The notes: a model not told the origin generated them from the letters alone. A stretch of 64,000 nucleotides of DNA from CAVRJC01 sp963721435 (GCA_963721435.1 CAVRJC010000004.1:310001-374000), one strand, 5' to 3'; numbered from the stretch's first letter, positions 1-9,671 are shown. Numbers and translations: made by a program.

Positions 1-50
1 GTCTTCGGTGTGCCCAGCCCACCGGACGCACAAACGCGCGTGAGCGTCGC

Positions 51-398
51 TCAGCGCGGGGCGAGGCCGAACATCGGGCCGAGGCCTGTGATCTCGAACA
101 CCTTGCGCACGCCGTCCTGAACGTTCTCGACGCGGAGGCGGCCGCCGTTCGTGTCCTCGAGCTTGCGCAGCGTGCCGACGAGCACTCCCAAGCCGGAAGA
201 GTCGACGAAGCGCACCGCCGCGAGGTCGAGGTTGATGCGGCGGGCGCCTCCATCGACGAGCGCGGTGAGCGCTGTCCGCAGTTGCGGCGCGGTGGCCACG
301 TCAATCTCGCCTTCGATCCGCAGCGTCGGCTCGGAGGCCGGCCCGCTGGCTTCCACCGCGAGAAGCGGGGCGTCGCCGGTGAACGGGGCGCTGCTCAT
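51..398 (-). CDS. STAS-domain anti-sigma factor antagonist (RsbV-like)
   Basis: This is a 115-residue single STAS domain of the RsbV/SpoIIAA type. In partner switching the unphosphorylated antagonist binds an anti-sigma kinase and so frees the sigma factor. The phospho-acceptor loop FVDSSGLGVLV lies at residues 64-74, with Ser67 or Ser68 as the acceptor, and the first core strand is IEGEIDVATAPQL. Its ATG overlaps the TGA of the upstream sigma-factor gene (ATGA at 395-398). It is therefore the last gene of a coupled minus-strand set: kinase, sigma factor, antagonist. The 50 bases after the stop show no obvious terminator. The fold assignment is secure; which kinase it pairs with is inferred from position. 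Confidence 0.93.
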   Translation of the reverse strand: MSSAPFTGDAPLLAVEASGPASEPTLRIEGEIDVATAPQLRTALTALVDGGARRINLDLAAVRFVDSSGLGVLVGTLRKLEDTNGGRLRVENVQDGVRKVFEITGLGPMFGLAPR

Positions 399-1175
399 TG
401 CCCGCCTGCGAGCGCGCGTTGCTCACCGAGGGTCTCGAGACTCTTGCTGAGGAGGCGCGAGACGTGCATCTGACTGATGCCGACGTCAGTGGCGATCTCC
501 GACTGGGTACGGCCTTCGAAGAACCGCAGATAGATGATCCGCCGCTCGCGTGCCGGGAGCACCGAGAGAAGCTCGCGCACCGCGACACGGTCGTCGACGG
601 CGTCGAACTCCTCGTCTTCGACGCCGAAGCGCTCGTCGGTCGCGGCGCGTCTCGCCGTCGTTGCGCGCGGCGTCGATCGACGGAAGCCGGTAGAGGCTGT
701 TGGCCTCCATCGCCTCGAGCACGTCTTCCTCCCACGCGCCGGCGCGTTCGGCGATCTCCGCGGTCGACGGCGGTCGACGCAGTTCCTGGGTGAGCGTCGC
801 CACGGTCTGTTCGAGCTCGAGGTGGAGCTCCTGGATCCGACGCGGCACGCGTACCGCCCATCCCTTGTCGCGGAAGTGGCGCTTCAACTCTCCGACGATG
901 GTCGGCGTCGCGAACGACGAGAACTGCAAGCCGCGTTCGGGCTCGAAGCGTTCGACGGCCTTCAGGAGCCCGACGAGCGCGACCTGGCGGAGATCGTCGA
1001 GCGGCTCTCCACGATGCTGGAACCGTCGTGCGAGGAACTCCGCGAGCCGCGCGTGGGCCTCGACGAGCTCGTTGCGCAGCTCGCGATCGTGCGTGCGGCG
1101 GTACTCCGCGAACCGCGCGTCGAGCTCGCGGGCGCTCGTCTCCGAGCCCACGGTCGATTCGTCCGTGTCGGTCAT
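395..1175 (-). CDS. SigB/SigF-type RNA polymerase sigma factor, frame broken near 645
   Basis: A sigma-70 family factor of the general-stress SigB/SigF type, about 260 residues once the frame is mended. The N-terminal part (1175 down to about 650) carries region 2, including LDDLRQVALVGLLKAVERF and FSSFATPTIVGELKRHFRDKG, then region 3. The C-terminal part (about 650 to 395) is in another frame and carries the region 4 helix-turn-helix, LPARERRIIYLRFFEGRTQS followed by EIATDVGISQMHVSRLL. The join falls near 640-650, where one base is lost or gained. The ATG at 1175 overlaps the stop of the anti-sigma kinase gene (ATGA), and the stop overlaps the STAS start. Intact overlaps and conserved regions on both sides favour a sequencing error over real decay. 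Confidence 0.9.
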
Positions 1176-1588
1176 GCCCGTCCCACCGCGTAGCGGTTGG
1201 CGTGTTTCACCACGACGAACGCGATTTCGCCCTTGTCCTGCCCGAACTCGAAGGAGTCGGCGACACCGGTGACGATCGCGCGCGACAGCTCACTCATCGA
1301 GGGCTCGACCGCGCCGCCCCGGCTCCGCGCGGTCCCGCGGGCGACGACGGTGTCGCCGTTGGTGCGAAACGTCACATGGAGGTGGTGGTCGGTCGCCGCC
1401 ATCACAGCGTGGCTCAGCTCGTCGACGGCGATGCGAAAGTCCTCGACCTCTTCACAGTCGAGCCCGGCGCGGTTCGCGGCATCGGCGGCCACGAGCCGGA
1501 GTGCGCGAAGGAACTCAGAGCACGCCGGAATCACGAGATGCACGTCGTCCATGGTGGTCCGAATCTCGTCGGTGACACTCCGATCCAT
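1172..1588 (-). CDS. Anti-sigma factor kinase-like protein (RsbW-like GHKL ATPase)
   Basis: A 138-residue protein of the RsbW/SpoIIAB ATPase type, which should bind and hold the adjacent sigma factor and phosphorylate a STAS antagonist. The alpha-helical stretch LRALRLVAADAANRAGLDCE and the helix IAVDELSHAVMAA match the N-box region. The usual Asn of that box (E-x-x-x-N) is replaced here (DELSH), so kinase activity is uncertain. A GQDKGEIAFVVVKH segment ends the domain. It starts at ATG 1588, about 9 bases after a GAGGGGGG ribosome-binding stretch on the minus strand, and its TGA overlaps the sigma-factor ATG. It is the first gene of the three-gene sigma operon. Confidence 0.85.
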   Translation of the reverse strand: MDRSVTDEIRTTMDDVHLVIPACSEFLRALRLVAADAANRAGLDCEEVEDFRIAVDELSHAVMAATDHHLHVTFRTNGDTVVARGTARSRGGAVEPSMSELSRAIVTGVADSFEFGQDKGEIAFVVVKHANRYAVGRA

Positions 1589-1648
1589 CTTCGTATCCCC
1601 CCTCGGCAGCGTTGTCGTTCCTCACAATCCCTCTCCGGATTGCCCGTT

Positions 1649-1686
1649 CCCGCAGGCTGCAGGGCTGGGGAAACGCAGCCTGCGGG
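1649..1686. terminator. Perfect 12-bp stem hairpin between the two RsbW-like genes
   Basis: CCCGCAGGCTGC (1649-1660) is perfectly repeated inverted as GCAGCCTGCGGG (1675-1686) around a 14-base loop. It lies downstream of the 1784-2134 gene and upstream of the 1172-1588 gene, both on the minus strand. No T-run follows the stem in the direction of transcription, so it may be an intrinsic terminator of weak type, a processing or attenuation site, or a stabilising 3' hairpin. Confidence 0.5.
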
Positions 1687-1783
1687 GACGGACGTTGCTG
1701 CCGGGAGGGGCCGGCATCGTCGGAGTACCCCCGTCTCCCAGCTCGCAAACCTGACACGCACGGGCTTTTCGTCGTGGCGGAGC

Positions 1784-2134
1784 TCAACCGCGGTGGCATT
1801 TGACCATGCGGAATCGGGTACTGCCCGTACCGTCCGTGATCTCGTAGTTGTCGACCACGGCGACGATGAGCGCCCGGGCGAGCTCGTCGTCCCGCGGCGG
1901 CGCATCGGCGGAGCCCTCGATCGTCACACAGCCGTCGTCGAGGGTGAAGACGAGGGTAAGTGGGTCGAGGGACTCGAGCACGAGGCTGCAGGCCTCGCTG
2001 GCCGCGATCTTGAGGTCGTCGATCTCCTCGTAGTCGAGGCCCGCCCGGCTGCCGGCGTCCGCCGACGTGAGTCGAACCAGCCGGAGGAACTCCGGTCGCG
2101 CCGGGAAGGTCAGCGTGATCTGGGGCCCGGCCAT
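1784..2134 (-). CDS. Second RsbW-like GHKL ATPase, single domain
   Basis: A 116-residue paralogue of the 1172-1588 protein: PARPEFLRLVRLTSADAGSR and AGLDYEEIDDLKIAASEACS align with the same helices. Here too the N-box Asn is absent (SEACSLVL), so this is another degenerate GHKL ATPase. Such small proteins are common in actinobacterial partner-switching clusters and may bind a STAS protein or sigma factor without phosphorylating it; that role is inferred. It starts at ATG 2134 and is divergent from the phosphatase gene at 2211, with only 76 bases between them, so both probably share a promoter region. A 195-base gap with a hairpin separates it from the sigma operon. Confidence 0.8.
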   Translation of the reverse strand: MAGPQITLTFPARPEFLRLVRLTSADAGSRAGLDYEEIDDLKIAASEACSLVLESLDPLTLVFTLDDGCVTIEGSADAPPRDDELARALIVAVVDNYEITDGTGSTRFRMVKCHRG

Positions 2135-2210
2135 CGTGCCAGCCTACGCACGCCATCGAACGCTCGTCGCGCCCGAGAGGTCGCGAAGTGCCTCTCACTA
2201 GATTTGACCG

Positions 2211-3727
2211 ATGCTCCTGAGGCGCCGATTGGTGCTCCTCTTCGCGGGGATCCTCGCGGGGGTGCTCATCATCAGTGTCGCGGCGGGCGCCGTGATTGCA
2301 CGGCGCGACGACACCCGCACCGCTGAACGCCGTCTCGCGATCGCGCAGGAGCAGGCCGCGCAACTCGCCGCCGCGTACTCCGATCAGGAGACGGGCGCGC
2401 GCGGGTTCGTGCTCTCCGGCGACGAGAGGTTCCTCGAGCCGTTCAATTCCGGTACCGACCGCGTCGTACGCCTCACGCGTTCACTCCGCGCCATCGCGGC
2501 GGACGAGCACTCGCTCCGGCAGCCGCTCGACCGGGCGGTGTCGGCGGGCGAGACATGGCGCACGACGGCGGCGTTGCGGGCCATTGCCGAACAGCGATCG
2601 GGTGACTCGGCGAGCGCCGCGCTGGTCGTCACCGGTCAGGGGAAGGTTCTCTTCGACGAACTGCGCGGGCGACTCGCTGCGCTCACGCGCCGGGTCGACG
2701 ATCTGTCCGGGCAGGCCCACGCCGATGCCTCGGACTCGCGATCGCGTCTCACGCTGCTCATCGTCCTCGTGGTCGGGTTCGCCGTGGCGGGGACGTTGCT
2801 CGCGTCGTGGCTCATCCGCTGCTGGGTCACCCGTCCGCTCGACGATCTCGGTGAACAGGTTCGGCGGACGCGCGCGGGAGAATCGCAACAGCCGATTCGA
2901 ACCGTCGGGCCGCCGGAGATCGCCCAGCTCGCGGTTGACGTCGACGCCATGCGATCGCGGATCGAAGATCAGCGCGCCGACGCCGAACGTTCTCGCACCG
3001 CGGTCGAGCAGAGCGCGGCGGTGCTGCTCACGCTGCGCGCGCACCTCGAGCCACAGGTCGGTCCGTTGCCGCGCGGTTGGACGCTCGCCGCGCAGCTCCG
3101 GGCTGCCGTCGGGGTCGTCGCGGGCGACTGCTACGACATCGTCTTCCTCGAGCGCGATCGGATCGGTCTGGTGGTCGTCGACATCGCGGGTCACGGAGCG
3201 GTCGAGGGAATCCTCGCACTGCGCTGCAAGGAGCTCCTGCGCGCGCGGCGCTGGCGGCCGATCTCGACCCTGGCGATGCGATCGCGACGGCGGCCGAGCA
3301 GCTCGGAGAGCTCGGTGAAGAGGTGTTTCTCACTGCGTTCGCCGGTGTGATCGACACTCGGACCGGTCTGATCCAGTACGCGAACGCCGGACATCCGCCG
3401 GCCTTCATCGCCGCGAGCGAGGAGGTCATCGAGCTGGGCCCGACCGGGCCGCTCGTCGGCTTGCTCCGCCGCGAATGGCGGACCGCGGAGGCGACGATCG
3501 GCCCGGCGGACACGTTGTGCGTGTACACCGACGGCCTGATCGAGGTGCGAAACGAGGCGCGCGAGTTCTTCGGTCCCGAGCGCCTCGTCGAGCTGGTGCA
3601 GGGCGCGCGCTGCGACGAGGCGCCGGCGGTCGTGAAGCGCTGCCTCGACGAGGTGCAGATCTTCGCCCCCGCCGGCCTGCACGACGATGCGACGATCGTC
3701 GTAGTGTGTCGGCCGGACATCGACTAG
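2211..3727 (+). CDS. Membrane PP2C/SpoIIE-type serine phosphatase with CHASE3 and HAMP domains, frame broken near 3245
   Basis: About 505 residues. A first membrane helix (about 7-29) is followed by an extracytoplasmic CHASE3-like helical domain (about 35-180, with SDQETGARGFVLSGDERFLE), a second membrane helix (about 181-203), a HAMP linker starting WVTRPLDDLGEQVRR, and a PP2C/SpoIIE catalytic domain. Catalytic-domain motifs are GDCYDIVFL, VVVDIAGHG, YANAGHPPAF, YTDGLIEVRN and HDDATIVVV. The frame changes near 3240-3250, inside ALRCKELLRA|ALAADLDPG. Such enzymes dephosphorylate the STAS antagonist in response to a signal sensed outside the cell, activating the sigma factor. The STAS gene 17 bases downstream is the likely substrate. 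The CHASE3 ligand is unknown. Confidence 0.9.
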
Positions 3728-3744
3728 TCGGGGAGACGACGACA

Positions 3745-4056
3745 GTGGCAGAGCTCGATCTCGAGTCCCTGGTCAACGGGGATGTCGCGACCGTTGTGGT
3801 GCGCGGTGAGATCGACGTCGCGACCGCCCCACAGCTCCGCGAGACCTTGCACGAACTCGTGCAGGGAGGAGCCAAGCAGATCGTGCTCGACTGCTCGGCG
3901 CTCTCGTTCCTCGACTCCTCCGGGATCGGCTTGCTCGTCGCGACCCGCAAGCGTCTCGGCGACGACGGCCAGCTCGTGATCGACTCGCCGCCGAGCCACG
4001 TCCGCAAGGTGCTCGAGCTCACCGGCGTCACCGAGGAGCTCTCACTCCGTCCCTGA
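3745..4056 (+). CDS. STAS-domain anti-sigma factor antagonist
   Basis: A 103-residue STAS protein with the RsbV signature VVVRGEIDVATAPQLRETL and the acceptor loop FLDSSGIGLLV. I chose the GTG at 3745 because a purine-rich GGGGAGA stretch lies just upstream and the protein then begins right at the first strand of the fold; the open frame continues further 5' inside the phosphatase gene. It lies 17 bases after the phosphatase stop and is probably co-transcribed with it, which fits a phosphatase-substrate pair. Its last 15 bases overlap the 3' end of the convergent ATPase gene. Confidence 0.9.
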   Translation: MAELDLESLVNGDVATVVVRGEIDVATAPQLRETLHELVQGGAKQIVLDCSALSFLDSSGIGLLVATRKRLGDDGQLVIDSPPSHVRKVLELTGVTEELSLRP

Positions 4057-4915
4057 CGGGGCCAACCCCTCTTCCCAGGGCCCGTCCCACGCGGTCGGTG
4101 CCGACCCGGCGATCTGTCTCACGAACTCACCCAGGAACCACTCGCGGAACGCGCGGCAGTCGGGCGGCATCGCCACGGTGATGAGATCGCCTTCTCGGCA
4201 GAAGTCGTCGGCCTCGACCAACAGCTCCGACAGCGCGGCCATCGACTCGCCCGTCGAGCGTGGCATCCGCAGACTGATGGTGAGGCGCTCCACGCCGCTC
4301 TCGATCGCGCTCGTGACCTGCTCGCGCTCGATGATCTCTCCGCTCGCCAGTTCGTTGCGTGTGCGCTCGGCGAGCTCGAGGAGCCGTGAGGGCAATGACG
4401 CTCGCGTCGCCTCGTCGGAGAAGTGGATCAACGCGAACTCGCGTTGGATGGCCTCATAGTGACGGCCGGCGCGATTGGCGAGTGCAATGGGGAAGTCGAC
4501 CAGGGTGATCGAGACCATGTCGTCGGTCATGGCTTCGTCCGATTCGGCCGACGGGGGAAACGTGATCTCGCACCACACGGACTTCCCATCGGGTCGCGGG
4601 TCGACGCCCCACCGCGTGGCGAGCATCTCGACCAGCGCGAGCCCCCTCCCGGTGACGTCGTCGGTGTCGTAGTGCCGCAGCACCGGCGTTCCGGGCGAGC
4701 GATCCTCGACTCGAAGCCTCACGATGCCGGGCTCGGTCTCGATGATCAGGTGGAGCTCGGTACGCGCGTGCAGCACCGCGTTCGTGACGAGCTCGGTCAC
4801 GAGCAGACGCGATCGTGTCGACGACATCCTCGGGACACTCGGCGACGTGCTCGCGTGCGAGCTGGCGGGCACGTGTCGCGCTCGCAGGCTCGGGCGGAAG
4901 CTCGACGGAGACCAC
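4042..4915 (-). CDS. GHKL ATPase fused to an uncharacterised C-terminal domain, frame broken near 4805
   Basis: About 290 residues. The N-terminal part begins at GTG 4915 (MVSVELPPEPASATRARQLA) and changes frame near 4800-4812. It continues as an intact RsbW-type ATPase with the N-box LLVTELVTNAVLHA (Glu and Asn both kept) and the GRGLALVEML glycine box. After about 125 residues a second module of about 160 residues follows in frame from MTDDMVSITLVDFPIALANR to the end, with the recognisable ADDFCREGDLITVAMPPDCR and FREWFLGEFV. From memory, this second module is often a separate protein beside STAS and ATPase genes in actinobacteria; its function is unknown to me. The fused order suggests an ATPase with a dedicated sensor or partner domain. 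Confidence 0.75.
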
Positions 4916-5068
4916 TTCGCGTCGATGCTACTGCCGTCTCGGTTCCCCCCTGATCCGCGCGGTGACGCGCAGGAGATTCTCGAAACGACCGCGTTCGCAG
5001 GGTTTGCCGACCTTCGCAGCGTGGGTAGGAGCGGGTTCGGCCCACCTTCTGTCGACTGCGCGTGCCCG

Positions 5069-6027
5069 ATGAACCAGACAATCGACAAGGACCACGCAGG
5101 TGGCCACTATCGGCACGAGGCGTTCTTCTACACGGGCGACGACGACTTCATGATGGGCGCCCTCGGGTTCATCCGTGATGCGGTCGCGGCAGAGGAGCCG
5201 ATCCTGCTCGTGCTCGACACGCGCAAAATCGAGGCGCTCCGAACCGACCTGGGGAGTGCACGTGATCGGGTCCTGTTCGCGGACATGGCCGCAGTCGGGG
5301 CGAACCCGGCGCGCATCATTCCCGCGTGGCAGGACTTCGTCGCGCAGTACGCGGGTTCCGGCGTTCGCGTGCGGGGGATTGGTGAGCCGATCTGGGCAGC
5401 GTGTGGCGCGGCCGAGCTTGCCGAGTGCGAGCGTCACGAAGCGCTGCTCAACGTCGCGTTCGACGATCCCGACTTCTGGCTCCTGTGCCCGTACGACACG
5501 AACACACTGCCGACCACAGTCCTCGACGAAGCCATGCGGAATCACCCGTTCGTCAGGACCGGAGATGTCACGTCGTCGAGCACGGGCTTCGCAGGTGTCG
5601 ACGCGCGCGTTGTGCCGTTCGACGGGCCCGCTGAGTGCGGCGCCCGCCGACGCTCCACTCCTCGGGTTCACGGAGGAGAGCATCCGCGAGGTGCGCGCGT
5701 TCGTCGCCGGCTTCGCCGAGCTCATCGACATGGACGGCGATCGTGCAGCTGATCTCGCGCTCGCGGCCCACGAAGTCGCCGTCAACGCCGTCGTCCACGG
5801 AGCCGGACCGGCGACGTTCGTGCCTGGCGCCATGGCGACGTCGTGGTGTGCGAGGTGCGCAGCGCCGGCGCGATGCACCGTGATCCGTTCGTCGATCGCC
5901 GTCATCCGAGTCCCGATGCGCACCGCGGCCGTGGCCTCTGGATCGCGAACCAGCTGTGCGACCTCGTGCAGGTCCGTTCCGGCTTGCAGGAGACGTCGTC
6001 GTCCGGTTGCACGTGCGCCTGAGGTGA
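5069..6027 (+). CDS. MEDS-domain sensor with C-terminal GHKL ATPase; three frame breaks
   Basis: About 318 residues after mending breaks near 5628, 5830 and 5985. The N-terminal MEDS-type domain (about 1-180) reads HEAFFYTGDDDFMMGALGFI, then IPAWQDFVAQYAGSGVRVRG and DFWLLCPYDTNTLPTTVLDE. The C-terminal half is an RsbW-like ATPase with LALAAHEVAVNAVVHGAG (N-box Glu and Asn kept) and HRGRGLWIANQLCDLVQVRS. MEDS-ATPase proteins are common in actinobacterial stress clusters and probably act as signal-controlled anti-sigma kinases. The ATG at 5069 is divergent from the ATPase gene at 4915. The end is uncertain by one reading frame (TGA at 6020-6022 or 6025-6027); the second makes a GTGA overlap with the next gene. 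Confidence 0.78.
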
Positions 6028-7610
6028 GCGGCGCCCGTGGGACCGAGCGCGGACTCGACGACTGGTTCCTGTCGCACGCCGAGCGTGGCAACCCGGCGAC
6101 GGGGATCGATCGCGGGCGCGGTGATTACGAGGCATGGACGGAGGGCAACGACGTCACCGTGCTGGTCGACGGCGCCAGGTACTTCCCTGCGTTGTTCGAG
6201 GAGCTGTGCACCGCGGACGCCGGCGACTGGATCTACCTGACGGATCTGCAGAGCGACGGCAACGAGCTGCTCGCCGGGCCCGGGACGGAGATCGGAACGG
6301 TGCTCGCCGATGCGGCGAAGCGCGGTGTCGCGGTACGCGGGTTGCTGTGGAGATCGCACCCGGCCGGGCACGGCGCGGCGGAAGTCACCAACCTCCTGAT
6401 GTCGCGCACGGTCAACGACGCCGGTGGTGAGATCGTGCTCGACCATCGAGTCCGGCGCGGTGGGAGCCATCACCAGAAGATCGTCGTCGTGCACCGCGCC
6501 TCGAGGGCGACCGCTGATCACGATGTCGCGTTCGTCGGTGGCATCGACCTCGCGCACGGTCGATCGGACGGGCCACCCCATCACGGGGACGAGCAGCCGC
6601 TCAGCCTCAGCGATCCTCGCTACGGAGACCGACCGCCCTGGCACGACGTCCACCTGCGGCTCCGGGGCCCGGTGGTCGCCGACGTGTCCTGGACGTTCCG
6701 CGAACGCTGGGAGGACCCGAATCCGCTCGACGTGCCGACGCCGTGGCGGAGATTGCGCCATTTCCTCGGGCGCAAGCCCGCGGAGCGCGGCGATCTCGCA
6801 CCTCCCGACCGGATGCCGGCAGCCTGTGGTCGGCATGCCGTGCAGGTGCTGCGCACGTATCCCGCGCGGCGCCGTCCGTATCCGTTCGCGCTGAAAGGCG
6901 AGCGCAGCATCGCCCGCGCCTACATGAAAGCGTTCGGGCGTCGCGCGCTCGTTGGTCTACATCGAAGATCAGTACTTGTGGTCGATCGACGCGACGCGTG
7001 CGTTGTGCGCTGCGCTCCGCGAGAACCCCGAGTTGCACTGTGTCCTCGTGATCCCTCGCTACCCGGACCCTGCCGGGATGCTCGGTACCGCGAGTCGCTT
7101 CGGGCGGTGGAGGGTCGAGCGTGCACTCGCGCGTGCCGGTGGCGATCGAGTCGCGGTGTACGACCTCGAGAACGACGAGGGCACGCCCATTTACGTCCAC
7201 GCGAAGGTGTGCATCGTCGACGACCATTGGATGACCGTCGGCTCCGACAACCTCAACCGTCGCTCGTGGACGCACGACTCCGAGATCTGCTGCGCGATCA
7301 TCGACACCGACGGCGCGTTGCCCCGTGAGACGCGGGTTCGACTTGCACGCGAGCACCTCGGCCTGCAGCACGCGGACGATGGCCCGCTCTCGGAGCGGGC
7401 GGAGTGGTTCACGATGCTGCGCAACGCGGCAACCAAGCTCGATCGGTGGCACGACGATGGTCAGGTGGGCCCACGTCCGCCCGGAGCTCTGCGCGTCCAC
7501 CCTCGCGACCATGTGTCAGCGGGGCGCGCCCTTTCCTGCACTTCCTGCACGCGTGGCTGTTGGACCCGGACGGTCGGCCCCGCCGCATGCGCCGCTCCAG
7601 TCGGTACTGA
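6024..7610 (+). CDS. Phospholipase D family protein (cardiolipin-synthase-like), frame breaks near 6948 and 7525
   Basis: About 528 residues with two PLD catalytic repeats. The first HKD-like motif is HHQKIVVVHRASRATADHDV followed by FVGGIDLAHG; the second is VHAKVCIVDDHWMTVGSDNL. Each has the H-x-K-x4-D spacing. The frame changes near 6948, just before SLVYIEDQYLWS, and again near 7525 before FLHFLHAWLLDPDGRPRR at the C-terminus. No signal peptide is evident. The GTG start at 6024 overlaps the upstream TGA. The enzyme hydrolyses or transfers phosphatidyl groups; soluble bacterial PLD and cardiolipin synthase both fit. The neighbouring PAP2 gene suggests a phospholipid-turnover role. Confidence 0.82.
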
Positions 7611-8480
7611 CGGGTCGCCGAGCGCCAACTTCCGTTCCGCGGCCTCGACCGGTGCACCGAAGCGGAGCAGCCGACCGCCGAACGCGATCGACGAGATCGC
7701 GAACCATGCCCATCCGAGCGCGAGCCCGGCGATGACATCCGAGAACCAGTGGACGTCGAGCAGCACCCGGGAGCAGGCGACGGCGACCGCGATCGCGGCG
7801 GCGCCGCCCGCGAGCAACGCACGGGCATGCCGGCCGCGACCGCGGCCCATCAGCAGCGCGACCGCGGCCCAGAACGCGGCGGCGGTGGCGGTGTGGCCAC
7901 TCGGGAACGACGGCCCGAGGAGATGGGCCGCGGGGTTCAGCGCCGGGCGAACGCGGTCGAGCAGCTCCTTGAGGCCGTTGGTCAGGACGCTCTGACCGAT
8001 CAGGACCACCGCGAGAAACGGGACGATCCACCGACTCGGCCGCCGGACGGACTCGACGATCGCGACGACGACCGCGGCCAGGACGACGACTTCGGTCGCT
8101 CCCAACTGGGTGATCGCCTGCAGCACGTCGTGGCTCAGCTGTGTCGTGTGATCGTTGACCCACGAGGAGATGTCTTGGTCGATCGTGACGACGCCGGAGT
8201 CGCTCCGGACGAGCACCGCGAGCGCGCCGATCACGAAGGCACCGACGAACGTCATCAGGAGCGCGACGGTGAGGAGCAGTCCGGTGGCGAGCTCCGGATT
8301 GGTGCGCCGTGAGACGAATCGGCGCAGACCGCGATCGTCGACGATGGCGTGCTCGACCGTCTCCGCGGTGCGCTGAGCGACTCGCGGAGACGATGGGTCG
8401 ATCGAGGGCCATCGGAGCACCACTGCCGCGACCACGAGCCCCGCGATCGCGGAGAGCACGACGAGCGGCACGAGGAACAC
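7461..8480 (-). CDS. PAP2-family membrane phosphatase
   Basis: A 339-residue multi-pass protein with the lipid phosphate phosphatase signature: KELLDRVRP, PSFPSGHTATAAAFW and SRVLLDVHWFSDVIAG. It probably removes phosphate from a lipid such as undecaprenyl or phosphatidyl phosphate at the outer face of the membrane. About five to six membrane helices are visible. The first 100 residues form an extra cytoplasmic or membrane segment. The start is uncertain: GTG 8480 opens directly into a helix, while an ATG at 8509 in another frame (MVLNAVYL) would add a better leader if one base is wrong near 8490. The last 50 codons run antisense over the 3' end of the phospholipase D gene and look low in conservation, so the true stop may be nearer 7620. 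Confidence 0.8.
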   Translation of the reverse strand: MFLVPLVVLSAIAGLVVAAVVLRWPSIDPSSPRVAQRTAETVEHAIVDDRGLRRFVSRRTNPELATGLLLTVALLMTFVGAFVIGALAVLVRSDSGVVTIDQDISSWVNDHTTQLSHDVLQAITQLGATEVVVLAAVVVAIVESVRRPSRWIVPFLAVVLIGQSVLTNGLKELLDRVRPALNPAAHLLGPSFPSGHTATAAAFWAAVALLMGRGRGRHARALLAGGAAAIAVAVACSRVLLDVHWFSDVIAGLALGWAWFAISSIAFGGRLLRFGAPVEAAERKLALGDPSVPTGAAHAAGPTVRVQQPRVQEVQERARPADTWSRGWTRRAPGGRGPT

Positions 8481-8567
8481 GTACGAGGTATACCGCGTTG
8501 AGAACCATCGTCAAACGCGAAGGTCGGCGCGTGGTTGCGCAGCAGCACCCCCGGGCAGACCTCCGGC

Positions 8568-9671
8568 ATGGCAACCGCTCCCGCGTCGACCGATGCCCCG
8601 ACGAGGCGCTCCCCGTGGCTTCACGGGCGGCCGTCTTCGCCTCGCGAGCGTGCTCGCGCTCGACGCCGCGGACAAGACCGCGCTCGGTGCCCTCGCTCCC
8701 GCGCTCAAGACCGCGTTCCACGTCGGCAACGGCGAGATCGGCCTTCTTGCGAGCGCGTTCAGCATCGTGGGCGGGCTCGCCACGATTCGTGGCGCGCGGT
8801 GTTCGTCGCGCTGGGTGCGTTGGGGTTGTTGTTCGCGTTCCGGGTCGGCCGGGTCCCTGAACCACCTCGAGGCGCAGAAGGCAGGGAGAACGGTGGCGAC
8901 GTGCAGCCGGACGAGCCGTCGCAGCTGCATGACCTGATCGAGGAGGCGAACGTCGAGGCCAAGGACGAGCTGGTCATCGACGAAGACGTCGCCGAGCTTT
9001 CGTTGCCGACCGCGATGCACTACGTGCTCCGCGTGCGCACGCTGGTGCTGATCATCGCGGCAAGCGCGTTCGGAGAGTTCTTCTTCGCGGCGCTGCAGGT
9101 CTTCGGTGTGCTCCTCCTTGTGGACCAGTTCGACCTCAGCGCATCGACCGCCGCCCTGGTCATCCCGGCGGTTGGCGCGGCGGGTTTCGTCGGGGTGATC
9201 GGAGGTGGGCGCCTCGGCGACCGCTTGATCGGGCACGGGGTGCTCACGGGTCGGCTCAGGGTGGGCGCGTGGAGCTACGCACTGGTCGCGATCTTCTTCG
9301 TGCCGGTCCTGCTGGCGAGCGCGCTCGTGGTCGCGCTCCCGTTTCTCGTGCTCGCAGGTGTGTTCCTGATGGCGCCGATCGCGCCGCTCGAAGCGGCGCG
9401 GCTCGATGTCGTCCACCCGCAGCTCCGGGGTCGAGCCGAGAGCGCACGCACGGTCGCCCGTGTCGCCGCGCTCGCCGTGGCGCCATTGCTCTTCGGCGTC
9501 CTCTCGGACAACCTCGCGGGTGGCGGCGCCGACGGGCTCCGAGTGACGTTCTTCCTGTTCCTACCGTTCCTGGTGCTGAGCTCCGTGCTCCTCGCGTCGG
9601 CGACGCGTGAATACCCCAGCGAAGCGGCCGCGGTGCAGGAATCGGTGGTCGAAGCGCCCGAGGTGTCGTGA
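8568..9671 (+). pseudogene. MFS transporter with an internal deletion and frame breaks
   Basis: The N-terminus (from ATG 8568) and the next segment, SVLALDAADKTALGALAPAL and IGLLASAFSIVGGLAT, are in different frames (break near 8640). At about 8785 the sequence jumps straight to SWRAVFVALGALGLLF, which in full MFS proteins follows helix 5. Roughly 90-100 codons covering helices 2-5 are therefore missing. The C-terminal half is well preserved, with about six helices (TLVLIIAASAFGEFFFAALQ, GRLGDRLIGHG). As written it cannot make a functional 12-helix transporter. The deletion could be genuine or an assembly collapse. The gene overlaps the next start (ATG-less GTGATC at 9668). Confidence 0.72.

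Noticed and set aside
1028..2326. A 432-codon plus-strand frame across the sigma/kinase genes
   Set aside because: It overlaps three conserved minus-strand genes and its translation shows no family.
7461..7610. Genuine 150-base antisense overlap between phospholipase D and PAP2 genes
   Set aside because: Both C-termini are poorly conserved here and a frame break lies at about 7525, so the overlap may come from sequence error.
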